DNA of 64,000 nt from an uncultured Eubacteriales bacterium (lineage in GTDB: Bacteria; Bacillota; Clostridia; Oscillospirales; CAG-382), in assembly GCA_934444645.1 (NCBI GenBank), contig CAKSCV010000008.1, positions 1 to 64,000 of the forward strand, written 5' to 3'. The translations under genes were made by a program, and so were the position numbers. Shown here in pieces: positions 16,989 to 25,339 of this stretch. A model generated the notes under the pieces. That model did no database searches, had not been told where the DNA came from, and was given only the letters and a program-made list of their open reading frames with translations. Numbering within the stretch: the stretch's first letter is position 1; each line of letters opens with the position of its first letter.

Positions 16989-17188
16989 TATTTGTTTTTG
17001 ATGAGCGCATTCAGCTTTTCGACCAATTCATCGGCATCCACGCCGTGAACCTCGCAAGCCATTTCAATGCTTTCGCCTCTTGCCGAAGGGCAGCCGAGGC
17101 AATGCATACCGATCTCCAAAAACAGAGGGGCGGATTCGGGAGCGATATCGAGAATATCGCCGATAATGGTATCCTTGGTAATCTCCAT
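16988..17188 (-). CDS. DUF1858 domain protein
   Basis: The 66-residue protein is a single DUF1858 domain (ITKDTIIGDILDIAPESAPLFLEIGMHCLGCP). The conserved HCLGC pair of cysteines is a likely redox or metal site. The domain also occurs fused to hydroxylamine-reductase-like and electron-transfer proteins. The ATG at 17188 has a GGAGG site upstream. An extension to 17350 has no family similarity. Its stop overlaps the trmK start by one base. Confidence 0.85.
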   Translation of the reverse strand: MEITKDTIIGDILDIAPESAPLFLEIGMHCLGCPSARGESIEMACEVHGVDADELVEKLNALIKNK

Positions 17189-17346
17189 GAGAGTTCCTCC
17201 TTGATTTTCATTGCGCCGAAGCGCAGGATTGAGTCTTAGGTTTATTTTCCCGTAAGCAAAGCGTCTTATACAGCCGAGTTCTGTCGGAGCTAACCCCGGA
17301 TAACGGCAAAGACGGTGCTTCTTACGTGCCTTTGGTATCAAGCTTC

Positions 17347-18414
17347 TCAACCGATCTTAACGCTCCAGCCGAACGGATCTTCCACCTTACCGTACTGAAT
17401 GCCGGTAACGGTATCGAAAATTCTGTGGGAAATCGGGCCGATTTCGCCGCCGTTAATCGGCATAAGCTTTCCTTCGTAGTTAAGCTCGCCGATGGGGGAA
17501 ATGACGGCAGCCGTACCGGTACCGAACGCTTCATTCAGCTTTCCGGCATCATAGGCGGCAGTTACTTCATCAATCGAGAGCTTACGCTCGGAAACCTTAT
17601 AGCCCCAATGCTTGAGAAGGTTGATGGTGGTATCACGGGTAACGCCCGGTAAGATGCTGCCTTCAAGGCTGGGCGTGATGACCTCATTATCGATGACGAA
17701 GAACACGTTCATCGTGCCGACTTCGTCGATGTACTTTCTGGTATAGCCGTCGAGCCACAGAACCTGCGAATAGCCGAGCTCATGGGCTTTTTCCTGTGCC
17801 TTGAGGGAAGCGGCGTAGTTGCCGCCGGTCTTTGCGTAGCCAAGGCCGCCTTTTACGGCGCGGACATATTCATCCTCAACATAGATCTTGACCGGGTTAA
17901 TGCCTTCCTTATAGTACGAGCCGACCGGCGAAAGGATGATGCAGAACAGGTACTTGTTCGACGGTCTTACGCCGAGATGTGCATCGGTTGCGATAATGAA
18001 CGGACGGATGTAGAGCGACGTACCCGGATCGGTCGGAATCCAATCCTTTTCAAGGTTGATAAGCTCGGTAAGTGCCTGCATGACGTCTTCGGGAGCGACC
18101 TCCGGAATGCAAAGGCGGCGGTTGGAATTGTTCATGCGCTTAATGTTCATGTCCGGACGGAAAAGTCGGATGGAACCGTCAACAGCATGGTAAGCCTTCA
18201 TGCCTTCGAACATTTCTTGGGCATAATGGAAAACCATCGCAGCCGGATCAAGCGAAAGCGGTGCATACGGAACGATTCTTGCGTCGTGCCAGCCCTTGCC
18301 CTCGGTGTAATCCATGAGGAACATATGGTCGGTGAAAATATCACCAAAGCCGAGCGGTTCGCCTTTTTTCGGTTTTTCCTTCAATTCCGCTCTTTTTTCG
18401 ATTCTGATGTTCAT
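17347..18414 (-). CDS. ilvE: Branched-chain amino acid aminotransferase
   Basis: The 355-residue PLP fold-type IV enzyme has the BCAT pattern: FHYAQEMFEGMKAY, RLFRPDMN, YIRPFI and the PLP lysine K195 in GYAKTGGNYAAS, then SPIGELNYEGK near the C-terminus. It transfers amino groups between glutamate and the keto acids of leucine, isoleucine and valine. The ATG at 18414 is preferred over the one at 18423 because AAGGG lies 9 nt before it. No ilv or leu biosynthetic genes flank it. Confidence 0.95.
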   Translation of the reverse strand: MNIRIEKRAELKEKPKKGEPLGFGDIFTDHMFLMDYTEGKGWHDARIVPYAPLSLDPAAMVFHYAQEMFEGMKAYHAVDGSIRLFRPDMNIKRMNNSNRRLCIPEVAPEDVMQALTELINLEKDWIPTDPGTSLYIRPFIIATDAHLGVRPSNKYLFCIILSPVGSYYKEGINPVKIYVEDEYVRAVKGGLGYAKTGGNYAASLKAQEKAHELGYSQVLWLDGYTRKYIDEVGTMNVFFVIDNEVITPSLEGSILPGVTRDTTINLLKHWGYKVSERKLSIDEVTAAYDAGKLNEAFGTGTAAVISPIGELNYEGKLMPINGGEIGPISHRIFDTVTGIQYGKVEDPFGWSVKIG

Positions 18415-18452
18415 GCTAATCATCCCTTGTATATTAAAATTGAATCGATTAT

Positions 18453-19241
18453 TTATTCGTCGTCAACGTCATCACCGTAAGCAATGACCACGCGGCGGTT
18501 GTTTTCGGTGCCGACCGAGAAGGTGTGTACACCCTTGATATTCTGCACCTCGGAATGAATGACGCGCCGTTCATACGAGCTCATCGGTTCGAGTGTGAAG
18601 TTGCGTCCGGTGGCAAGCACCTTGGAGGCCATGCGCGAAGCAAGTGTCTTTAGGGTTTCTTCTCTCTTCAAGCGGTAGTTTTCGATATCGAGAACAATGC
18701 GGATGTATTCATGCTTATCCGAGCGCTTGGGATAGCGGCCGACCACGATGTTGCAGAGGTATTGGAGAGAATCGAGCACATCGCCGTGACGGCCGATGAG
18801 CATACCGAGACCCTTACCGGTGATTTCGATGCGAATGTCCTTTTCATAGGTTTTGTTGTTTTCGCTGAGTCTTTCGTCAATGCCGACGACCTTAGCTTCG
18901 GCATTCACGCCCATATCGGCGATAAGGGTGTTCAGAAATTCCACCACTTTGTCCTGAACCGGCGGCAATTCCTCCGTGCAGGTTTTTTCATCGACGATTT
19001 CACCGAGCGCTTCGAGCGATTCCGCGTTTTGAGCATCGGCATCGGCGCTTTCCGTTTTCTCGGTTGTTTCGGGTACATCAGCGTAAACCTTTACCTCCGC
19101 TTCAGCGGAAAACATTCCCAAAAAGCCTTTTTTGGCTTCTTCGATGACGTCATACTTAACGTCCTTGATATCCTTGCCGAGCTTTGCGGCACCGAGTGCG
19201 ACCGCTTCCTCGACGGTTTTTGCTTTTACAATGACTTCCAT
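18453..19241 (-). CDS. jag: Jag/KhpB RNA-binding protein (SpoIIIJ-associated)
   Basis: The 262-residue protein has three parts: a Jag-N domain (residues 1-52, with KTVEEAVALGAAKLG and KKGFLGMF), an acidic linker, and a KH-II domain with the GRHGD loop followed by an R3H domain (LKREETLKTLASRMASKV). KhpB binds RNA, usually with KhpA, and affects cell elongation and division. It is commonly encoded next to yidC, as here, where it is 75 bp downstream of it. The stop is followed by ilvE instead of the more usual mnmE. Confidence 0.95.
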   Translation of the reverse strand: MEVIVKAKTVEEAVALGAAKLGKDIKDVKYDVIEEAKKGFLGMFSAEAEVKVYADVPETTEKTESADADAQNAESLEALGEIVDEKTCTEELPPVQDKVVEFLNTLIADMGVNAEAKVVGIDERLSENNKTYEKDIRIEITGKGLGMLIGRHGDVLDSLQYLCNIVVGRYPKRSDKHEYIRIVLDIENYRLKREETLKTLASRMASKVLATGRNFTLEPMSSYERRVIHSEVQNIKGVHTFSVGTENNRRVVIAYGDDVDDE

Positions 19242-19316
19242 CGTATTGTAAACTCCTTTCTATTTGCAGCAGGCTCCTCAAAACTCATAAAAATCGTCCT
19301 GCCGAATGAACAAACC

Positions 19317-20450
19317 TTAAATCTTGCGTCTTGCCTTCAACGGCTTTTTCGTTTGGTGCAAGTGCTTCTTGATTTTTTTCGTAAGTCCGAGCGGCGATTT
19401 GCCGACCGAGGGAATTTCAGCCGGTTCGGGCAATTCGTCCGGCACTTCTTCGAAGATCGGGGAATTCTTGTCCGGTTCACCGAGCGGCATATCTTTTTTC
19501 TTGGAGGCAGATTTTCCTTTTAATTTGAGTTCCGCTTCTTTGAGTTCTTCGTCGGTCACCTTCGGGATCGGATACAGCTTATGCAGCAGCATCTGTTGAG
19601 CAGCCGAGAGAATGTTCTGGAGAATCCAGTAGATGGCGATTGCCGACGGCACCGAGAAGGAAATCCACACCGAGAAGAGCGGCATGGTCCAGTCCATCAT
19701 AGCCATCGAGGTTTGTGTCTGTGCCGTGCCTGCCGGCTGATAGGAGAATTTTCTTATGATCTTGGTGCTGAAGAACGCGAACACAAAGGTCAAGATCGGG
19801 ATTAAAATGTAGAGATTGAAGGCAAAGGTCGGCTTTTCGGTCAAATCGATGCCGAAAACGCTGAAATTCTGTTGCAATTCACTGATTGTTCCGAAGATAT
19901 TTGCTGCGTTTGTATCGGTAATGCCTTTTGCGGCAAGCTCAGCATTGATCTGCGAACAGATAGCAGGTCTGACGGCATCCCCCATGTTGATGATGGCCTT
20001 AATGCCATCGATATCATAGTTGGCACGAAGCCCGATAACGTTGGTCAAGATATCGATAATATCCTTTCCGAGACCGGAAATGTAGCGAAGCGGATTGATG
20101 ATCACGCTGTACAGACCGAACAGAATCGGCATTTGGATAAGAAGCGGCAGGCAGCCCGAAGCCGGGTTAAAGTTTTCCTGCTGATAGAGCTGCATAAGCT
20201 CGTTATTAAGCTTTTCTTGGGTGGCTTTGTCGTTGCGTCCGGCATATTTCTTGCGGATCGCCATTTCCATCGGACGCAGCTTTGCCTGTTTTAAGGTATT
20301 TTTTTGCTGCTTGATACCGAACGGGAACAATAAAAGCTTGATAAACAAAGCAAACAGCACAAGCGTAAGCATATAATTCTCAAAGCAAAGGTATTTATAC
20401 ATCCAGCCGATGACAATGCCGAATGCGTCTGTGATAATTGGTATTCTCAT
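19317..20450 (-). CDS. yidC: Membrane protein insertase YidC/Oxa1
   Basis: The 377-residue protein has a short N-terminus and five or so membrane segments. It carries the YidC core with a LPLLIQMPILFGLYSVI segment and the late FSVWISFSVPSAIAIYWILQN helices. It ends in a highly basic tail (KKHLHQTKKPLKARRKI) that could contact the ribosome. A 100-residue extracellular insertion (about 135-215) with Asn- and Ala-rich sequence lies after the first helices. The protein inserts membrane proteins alone or with SecYEG. It is part of the rpmH-rnpA-yidD-yidC-jag block. Confidence 0.95.
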   Translation of the reverse strand: MRIPIITDAFGIVIGWMYKYLCFENYMLTLVLFALFIKLLLFPFGIKQQKNTLKQAKLRPMEMAIRKKYAGRNDKATQEKLNNELMQLYQQENFNPASGCLPLLIQMPILFGLYSVIINPLRYISGLGKDIIDILTNVIGLRANYDIDGIKAIINMGDAVRPAICSQINAELAAKGITDTNAANIFGTISELQQNFSVFGIDLTEKPTFAFNLYILIPILTFVFAFFSTKIIRKFSYQPAGTAQTQTSMAMMDWTMPLFSVWISFSVPSAIAIYWILQNILSAAQQMLLHKLYPIPKVTDEELKEAELKLKGKSASKKKDMPLGEPDKNSPIFEEVPDELPEPAEIPSVGKSPLGLTKKIKKHLHQTKKPLKARRKI

Positions 20451-20466
20451 AATGTAATGCGTCCTC

Positions 20467-20727
20467 TTATTCTCGATTTTTAGGGGCTTTATTTACGTGC
20501 TTACGCTGTCTTTTCGGCGGCACGGGATCATAGCCGCCCTTGCCGAACGGATTGCACCGAAGCACGCGCCAAAGACTGAGTGCCGTGCCGACAAAAAAGC
20601 CATGCACCCGATAGGCTTCAAGCGCATATTCCGAGCAGGTCGGCGTAAAACGGCAGCTTGGTGTGCCTTTGAGCGGAGATAAATATTTCCGGTAAAGCTG
20701 TATCAAAAAAATACAGAATGTTTTCAT
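20467..20727 (-). CDS. yidD: Membrane protein insertion efficiency factor YidD
   Basis: This 86-residue protein is a full YidD, with FLIQLYRKYLSPLKG, CRFTPTCSEYALEA and the conserved RVLRCNPFGKGGYDPVP. YidD assists YidC-dependent membrane insertion. Its ATG overlaps the TGA of rnpA in an ATGA arrangement, so the two are translationally coupled. yidC follows after 16 bp. Confidence 0.95.
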   Translation of the reverse strand: MKTFCIFLIQLYRKYLSPLKGTPSCRFTPTCSEYALEAYRVHGFFVGTALSLWRVLRCNPFGKGGYDPVPPKRQRKHVNKAPKNRE

Positions 20728-21164
20728 GATTTTTCCCGGTCAAACGATTTTTTTGGCTGCTTTGCCGCATTCGGACGAACCTCCGGCGTTCCGGAAAGAA
20801 GCCCCAGCTTTTCAAAGCTCAGACGCATCCGTTCGGCAACAGCGGTGCTTTTGACGTTTTTTTCGAACACCGCGCCGCGTGCGGCAACGATGATCAGATA
20901 GCCGTTTTTCAAATCCGGCAGGTTTTGACGGTAGGCCGCGCGGATAATGCGTTTGACGCGTGAACGCCGAACCGCCTTTCCGAGCTTTTTATTGACGGTA
21001 ATGCCGAGCTTTGTCGGCGGCTGTGCGCGATTTTTTGTTTTCTCGTAATTCTTTAACGCGTACACGGCGACGTATTTATTGGCATCACAGCGACCTTTGC
21101 GGTAAGCTCTGGAAAACAAATGGTTTTCGCAGAGCGGATAGAGTTTTTTTACCATAAACAGCAT
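20724..21164 (-). CDS. rnpA: Ribonuclease P protein component
   Basis: The 146-residue product is the RNase P protein. It has FSRAYRKGRC, LGITVNKKLGKAVRRSRVKR (the RNR motif, with Ser in place of the usual Asn) and IIVAARG. It binds RNase P RNA to process tRNA 5' ends. The ATG at 21164 with GAGGA just upstream is chosen. An ATG three codons later is an alternative, and the extension to 21206 is unlikely. About 25 extra C-terminal residues (PEVRPNAAKQPKKSF) exceed the family core. The rnpB RNA gene is not seen in the window. Confidence 0.93.
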   Translation of the reverse strand: MLFMVKKLYPLCENHLFSRAYRKGRCDANKYVAVYALKNYEKTKNRAQPPTKLGITVNKKLGKAVRRSRVKRIIRAAYRQNLPDLKNGYLIIVAARGAVFEKNVKSTAVAERMRLSFEKLGLLSGTPEVRPNAAKQPKKSFDREKS

Positions 21165-21280
21165 CGAATCCTCACGGGTTTCGGTATTTGCATGGGAAAA
21201 GCACATACGAAAAAAGAGCGAAGCCCCAAGAATTCTGCATCCTCGCAGACCATCGAACCACGCTCTTCATTTAGACTTTA

Positions 21281-21415
21281 TCAATAAGTAAGTCTTGCTC
21301 TGCCCTTTGCACGTCTTCTCTTCAATACTTTTCTGCCGTTGGCAGTTCTCATACGCTTTCTGAAACCGTGCTCCATTTTTCTCTGGCGTTTCTTCGGCTG
21401 ATAGGTTCTGACCAC
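21281..21415 (-). CDS. rpmH: 50S ribosomal protein L34
   Basis: A 44-codon frame begins with GTG at 21415 (GTG-GTC-AGA-ACC) and encodes VRTYQPKKRQRKMEHGFRKR and onward to KGRARLTY, the complete L34 sequence. L34 is a small basic protein of the large ribosomal subunit. The GTG start is set by the conserved N-terminus and by GAGG upstream. A longer frame in another phase covers the same bases and is a shadow. It is the first gene of the rnpA-yidD-yidC-jag block and has its own promoter. Confidence 0.95.
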   Translation of the reverse strand: MVRTYQPKKRQRKMEHGFRKRMRTANGRKVLKRRRAKGRARLTY

Positions 21416-21487
21416 AATCCTGCACCTCACTTTCGGAAAAATGAGCCATAAACATGCTCACATTCATATCTTTACAAATCACAAGAT

Positions 21488-21517
21488 ATTATATACCATA
21501 AACCGGGCATTTGTCAA
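21488..21517 (-). promoter_or_regulatory. Promoter of the rpmH-rnpA-yidD-yidC-jag block
   Basis: On the minus strand TTGACA (21517-21512), an 18-bp spacer and TATAAT (21493-21488) lie about 73 bp before the rpmH GTG. Both hexamers are perfect consensus, as expected for a highly expressed ribosomal gene. Confidence 0.8.
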
Positions 21518-21584
21518 GAGGAAAAGCAAATTTCCTCAAAAATTAAATATAAATTTTTTATTACAAACCACTGTTTCGGGTCAG

Positions 21585-22559
21585 TTAACGCAAAACAAGG
21601 CCGCTTGAAAACAAGAGAAAGCTGCCGAGTGCCACCGTAAATGCCGAAAACAGCGTTGAAAGAACGATGATCTGCCCGGCAAGCTTGGCATCGTTGTTCA
21701 TGTTCTTGGCCATGATATAGCTGCTGACGGCCGCCGGTGTGCCGAACACGATAAACAGCGCGCCGAGATGTGCGCCGCGAAAGCCGGCAAAATATGCCGC
21801 GAGAATCACGCACGCCGGAACGCACACGGTTTTGAGTGCCGATGCCGCCACGGCAAGACCTGCCCTGCCCTTCAAATCCGAAAAATTAAAGTTTGCACCA
21901 ATGGCAAGCAGCGCCAGCGGTGTGGATGCACCGGCAAAATAGCTTATGGTTTTGGCGGCGATTTTCGGAAGCGTGACACCCGAAAAGCTCACGGCAAGAC
22001 CGAGCGCGATGGCGATGATCAACGGATTCTTCGCGATGTCCTTAGCAACGGCTTTCACCTTTTTCCCGATGTTTCCGTCTTTGCTCTTTTGCGGATCACA
22101 GATGCTTAAGATAATCACAGCAATAATGTTATAAAGCGGCACGACAAAGGCAAGCAGGATTGCCGCCACGCGTGCGCCCTCCGCGCCGAACAGATTCTCG
22201 GCAAACGGAACGCCCAAAATCGCCGTGTTGGAGCGATACACGCCCTGGACGAACGAGCCGCGCTTGGCACTGTCTCTTATAAGCGGTGTGCAGACGGCAA
22301 GCAAGCCGAACGAAACAACAAACACCGCCGCCAGCGCAAACAGCACCACCGCCGCATCCGTACTCTGAAAGCTGTCCGTATCCATATCCGCTACCTTCGT
22401 AAAGAGAAAGCACGGCAATAACAGCTTGAACACCAGCTTATCCGCCACACGGACAAAATCATCGGTCAAAAAAGCCTTTTGTTTTAAGAACCACCCGATA
22501 AAGACGACAATGAAGATCGGCACGACGCCGTTTAAGACAAAAACAAGATCGGAAAACAC
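21585..22559 (-). CDS. AEC family transporter (auxin efflux carrier/malate permease-like)
   Basis: The 324-residue membrane protein has about ten hydrophobic segments in two halves. Its AEC-type motifs include the start VFVLNGVVPIFIVVFIGWFLK, a mid-protein NPLIIAIALG segment and a C-terminal FGTPAAVSSYIMAKNM. Family members export or import organic acids and other anionic solutes. The substrate is unknown. The start is GTG at 22559, with GGCGGTGA upstream. The CapA-like gene ends 25 bp before it, so the two may be co-transcribed. Confidence 0.85.
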   Translation of the reverse strand: MFSDLVFVLNGVVPIFIVVFIGWFLKQKAFLTDDFVRVADKLVFKLLLPCFLFTKVADMDTDSFQSTDAAVVLFALAAVFVVSFGLLAVCTPLIRDSAKRGSFVQGVYRSNTAILGVPFAENLFGAEGARVAAILLAFVVPLYNIIAVIILSICDPQKSKDGNIGKKVKAVAKDIAKNPLIIAIALGLAVSFSGVTLPKIAAKTISYFAGASTPLALLAIGANFNFSDLKGRAGLAVAASALKTVCVPACVILAAYFAGFRGAHLGALFIVFGTPAAVSSYIMAKNMNNDAKLAGQIIVLSTLFSAFTVALGSFLLFSSGLVLR

Positions 22560-22584
22560 AAGGTCACCGCCAAAACATAGTTAT

Positions 22585-23964
22585 TTACTGATAGAAGTCT
22601 TCAGTCAAGAATTTCTTCGGGATAGCATTGTCAATGATCTTCCGCATGGATTTCATGCTCATTCCCGAATCGAATTTATGTGCGCCATGGGCTTTCTCAA
22701 GCACTTCGGTATATTCCGAAAAACGGTAGATCTTGAAGCCGCGCACGTTTTTGTTATACTGGCTGACGGTTGGGATAAAGCAGACATTATCCACCGAAAC
22801 GCCGTTGGGAGCTTTGCAAAGGTCAAAGCCGAGAATGCCGCCGACCATATTGCGCGAATACATCATGCCGGAAAGGAAATTGCCGAGCGAATACATACAG
22901 AGCGTTTTTCCGCCGTCGGCGCGGTCGATCCATTCGAGCGGCTGCAAAACGTGCGGATGGTGCCCGATGATGACGTCCACGCCGTTATCCGCCATGAGCT
23001 TGGCTTTGCGCTTTTGATCGGCATTCGGCTTAAACTGATCCTCCACGCCCCAATGGATCGACACAATCACCACATCGGCAAGGCTTTTTGCTTTCTTGGT
23101 CTGCCGGTCGATGGTCTCGTCGTCATATAACGGAATCACAAGCTCACTGCCTTGCGGCAGCTTCAACCCGTTGGTGCCGTAGGTATAGGCAAGAAGGGCG
23201 ATTTTGATGCCGTTTTTCTCGATGACGCGGATGTTTTCGAAATCTTCCTTATTTTTATAGCCGCCGATGGCGGTCACGCCGTCCTTGCTGTTCCAAAAGT
23301 CAATGGTGTTTTCATAGCCTTTGGCGGTGCTGTCAAGCATATGGTTGTTGGCAAGGCCGATAATGTCAAAGCCGAGCGTGATAAGGTCGTCGCCCATCTG
23401 TTCGGGCGTGTTGAACAGCGGATAACCGGAAATCGGGCGCGACGAGCCGCCGAAAGGCGTTTCCTGGTTGATAAAGGCAAGGTCGGCATTTTGAATGATG
23501 TCGGCAACGTTGTCGTACATCGGCAGGAAATTATACTCCTTGTCGGTTCCGGCAGCAAGTGTTTTGGCATCGGAATACACCGAGCTGTGCACAAGATTAT
23601 CGCCGCAGGCAATAAACGAAACGGTCTGCACCGGCACTTTTTCCGCCGGAACATCCATCACGCAAGGCATCACCTCGCCAAAGGCATAGCCGAGTACGGA
23701 AACCGCCGCAGAACCGGACGCTTTCCGCTTGCTTTCGGCGTTGGTATCCGCAGCCGCCCGTACGGGCTTCTCCGGCTGCGGTTGGGGCATATCTGCCGTG
23801 CTTTCCGATACGGGCACGGAGACTGCTTGTTCCGGAATATCCGGTTTTTCCGGTTTGACCGGTTTTTCCGTCTTGCCGCTCTTTCCGCCGGCCGATAAAA
23901 GCAGCACGACCGTAAACACGAGAGCAACAAGCAGCGACGCCGCAACGGCAAGTTTATTGTTCAT
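22585..23964 (-). CDS. CapA family protein, membrane-anchored
   Basis: The 459-residue protein has an N-terminal membrane anchor (about 6-25), a Lys/Pro/Glu-rich linker (about 28-75) and a CapA (PGA_cap) domain from about 110. Motifs are ACGDNLVH, FINQETPF, GLANNHMLD, VSIHWGVE, IGHHPHVLQP and YSLGNF, the calcineurin-like metal site of the family. CapA proteins take part in poly-gamma-glutamate capsule production or anchoring, but no capBC genes are present, so the polymer is uncertain. It resembles the CapA-like lipoprotein at 50.2 kb (shared YTYGTNGL, GHHPHV and NMVGG stretches). It lies between the S41 protease and AEC genes. Confidence 0.88.
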   Translation of the reverse strand: MNNKLAVAASLLVALVFTVVLLLSAGGKSGKTEKPVKPEKPDIPEQAVSVPVSESTADMPQPQPEKPVRAAADTNAESKRKASGSAAVSVLGYAFGEVMPCVMDVPAEKVPVQTVSFIACGDNLVHSSVYSDAKTLAAGTDKEYNFLPMYDNVADIIQNADLAFINQETPFGGSSRPISGYPLFNTPEQMGDDLITLGFDIIGLANNHMLDSTAKGYENTIDFWNSKDGVTAIGGYKNKEDFENIRVIEKNGIKIALLAYTYGTNGLKLPQGSELVIPLYDDETIDRQTKKAKSLADVVIVSIHWGVEDQFKPNADQKRKAKLMADNGVDVIIGHHPHVLQPLEWIDRADGGKTLCMYSLGNFLSGMMYSRNMVGGILGFDLCKAPNGVSVDNVCFIPTVSQYNKNVRGFKIYRFSEYTEVLEKAHGAHKFDSGMSMKSMRKIIDNAIPKKFLTEDFYQ

Positions 23965-23989
23965 GAAAATTCCTCACTCAAACAGACAG

Positions 23990-25234
23990 TTATTGGATGG
24001 TATCCGTTTCCATCGCAGCGACAAGCTCCAGTGCTTTTTGCAGCTGTGCGTCCTCCTCATCGGTCATGCGGTAAGAATGCGAAGCGGCACTTTCGGAGAG
24101 CGAGACCGGATACGTCGGCGTGATGCCTTCGCCGTCGTAGCTGACACCGTTCGGCGGCAGATAGTTGCTGACCGAAACGCTTGCGGCTCCGCCGCCCGGG
24201 AGCGGTACGATCTCCTGCATGCTGCCTTTGCCGTAGGTGGTTTCGCCGACGCTATCGGCTTTTCCGTAATCGCGCAGAGCTGCCGTAAACAGCTCGGCGG
24301 CACTGGCAGTATTGCCGTTTATAAGCACGGCCATCGGCGCGTTGAATGCGGCGGTATCCGACGAAATGGTGCGTTGGGTGCCGCTTTTTTCGTTAATGAT
24401 AATGATATTGCCTTCGGGTAAGAGAAAATCGAGCGTTTGGCTGACGCCGTCGAGACTGCCGCCGGGATTGTTGCGGACATCGAAAATAAAACGCTCCGCG
24501 CCGTTGACAATCAGATCCTCAATAGCATTTTTGAATTCGGTCGGCGTCTGGGAGGTGAATTCGTTGATCTTGACGACACCGGTATCCGTTCCGACCATGC
24601 GGTGCGAAACGGTATAGACTTTGATTTCCGCGCGCGCAAGCGTCACGGCTCTTTCCGCTCCGTCCGCAGAAAGCACGGATAAGGTAAGCTCACTTCCCTC
24701 TTCTCCGTCCGAAATGCGCTCGGCGGAAAGGCTGTAGCCCATTTCGAGAACGGACTTGCCGTCCACACGGGCAATGACCTCCCCGGGCAAGATTCCGGCG
24801 TGAGCGGCAGGCGTGTCCTCATACACATTGGTGATATACAAGCCGCCGGCGGTGTTGTCATACACAACCGAAATGCCGATGCCGGTTTTGACGCCGCCCG
24901 TGTTTTCGAGCAGATATTCGTCATATTCGAGGGCGTCCATGTAATAGGCATACTTATCGCCGAGACCTGCAATATACCCGGCGATGGTAGAATCGATAAG
25001 CTTTTCGTCGTCCACCGTGCCGATGTATTTTCCGCGGACAATGCTGTCTACGTTGTACAGCGTGCGGCTGATATCGCTTGCCGCGGTCACATCCGCCAGC
25101 ATAGCGGTATATTTTTCATCCATGCTTTTATGCACATAATTGTAGGTGATTTGCCATGTGACAAGAATGGCGGCTGTAAAAAGAATGAGTAACTTCGGCA
25201 GGATCAGCCAGATAAGGAGGCCTTTTTTATTCAT
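23990..25234 (-). CDS. S41 family C-terminal processing peptidase (CtpA-like)
   Basis: The 414-residue protein has one N-terminal membrane helix (8-26), a PDZ domain (about 117-200) and the S41 catalytic domain. The Ser/Lys dyad is visible as S311 (NGNTASAAELF) and K336 (TYGKGSMQ), with VRNNPGG upstream. Such proteases act outside the membrane on proteins with exposed C-termini and are often linked to cell-wall hydrolase turnover. Its position beside an M23 hydrolase and ftsEX supports that role. The ATG at 25234 has AAAGGA 8 nt upstream. Confidence 0.92.
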   Translation of the reverse strand: MNKKGLLIWLILPKLLILFTAAILVTWQITYNYVHKSMDEKYTAMLADVTAASDISRTLYNVDSIVRGKYIGTVDDEKLIDSTIAGYIAGLGDKYAYYMDALEYDEYLLENTGGVKTGIGISVVYDNTAGGLYITNVYEDTPAAHAGILPGEVIARVDGKSVLEMGYSLSAERISDGEEGSELTLSVLSADGAERAVTLARAEIKVYTVSHRMVGTDTGVVKINEFTSQTPTEFKNAIEDLIVNGAERFIFDVRNNPGGSLDGVSQTLDFLLPEGNIIIINEKSGTQRTISSDTAAFNAPMAVLINGNTASAAELFTAALRDYGKADSVGETTYGKGSMQEIVPLPGGGAASVSVSNYLPPNGVSYDGEGITPTYPVSLSESAASHSYRMTDEEDAQLQKALELVAAMETDTIQ

Positions 25235-25290
25235 GCTTTGATTCCTTTCCGTATAAAAGATGTCGGTTCGCATACGCTGAAAACACACAC

Positions 25291-25319
25291 GGGCTGTCGC
25301 CTTTTCCGGCAGACAGCCC
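25291..25319 (-). terminator. Possible terminator between the M23 hydrolase and the S41 protease
   Basis: An 8-bp stem GGGCTGTC (25291-25298) / GACAGCCC (25312-25319) encloses GCC...GGC. The minus-strand tail is GTGTGTGTTTTC, a weak U-tract, so it may only attenuate transcription into the protease gene. Confidence 0.5.
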
Positions 25320-25339
25320 TGTGGCAGGTTGCATTTAGG

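Noticed and set aside
17189..17346. Resemblance to the 3' end of RNase P RNA (GACAGAACTCGGCT on the minus strand)
   Set aside because: The conserved 5' core expected for RNase P RNA is absent and the upstream sequence is the ilvE coding region, so the similarity is too short to support an RNA gene.
21416..21590. Possible replication origin next to rpmH
   Set aside because: No cluster of DnaA boxes and no dnaA gene is visible. The AT-rich stretch is explained by the rpmH promoter.
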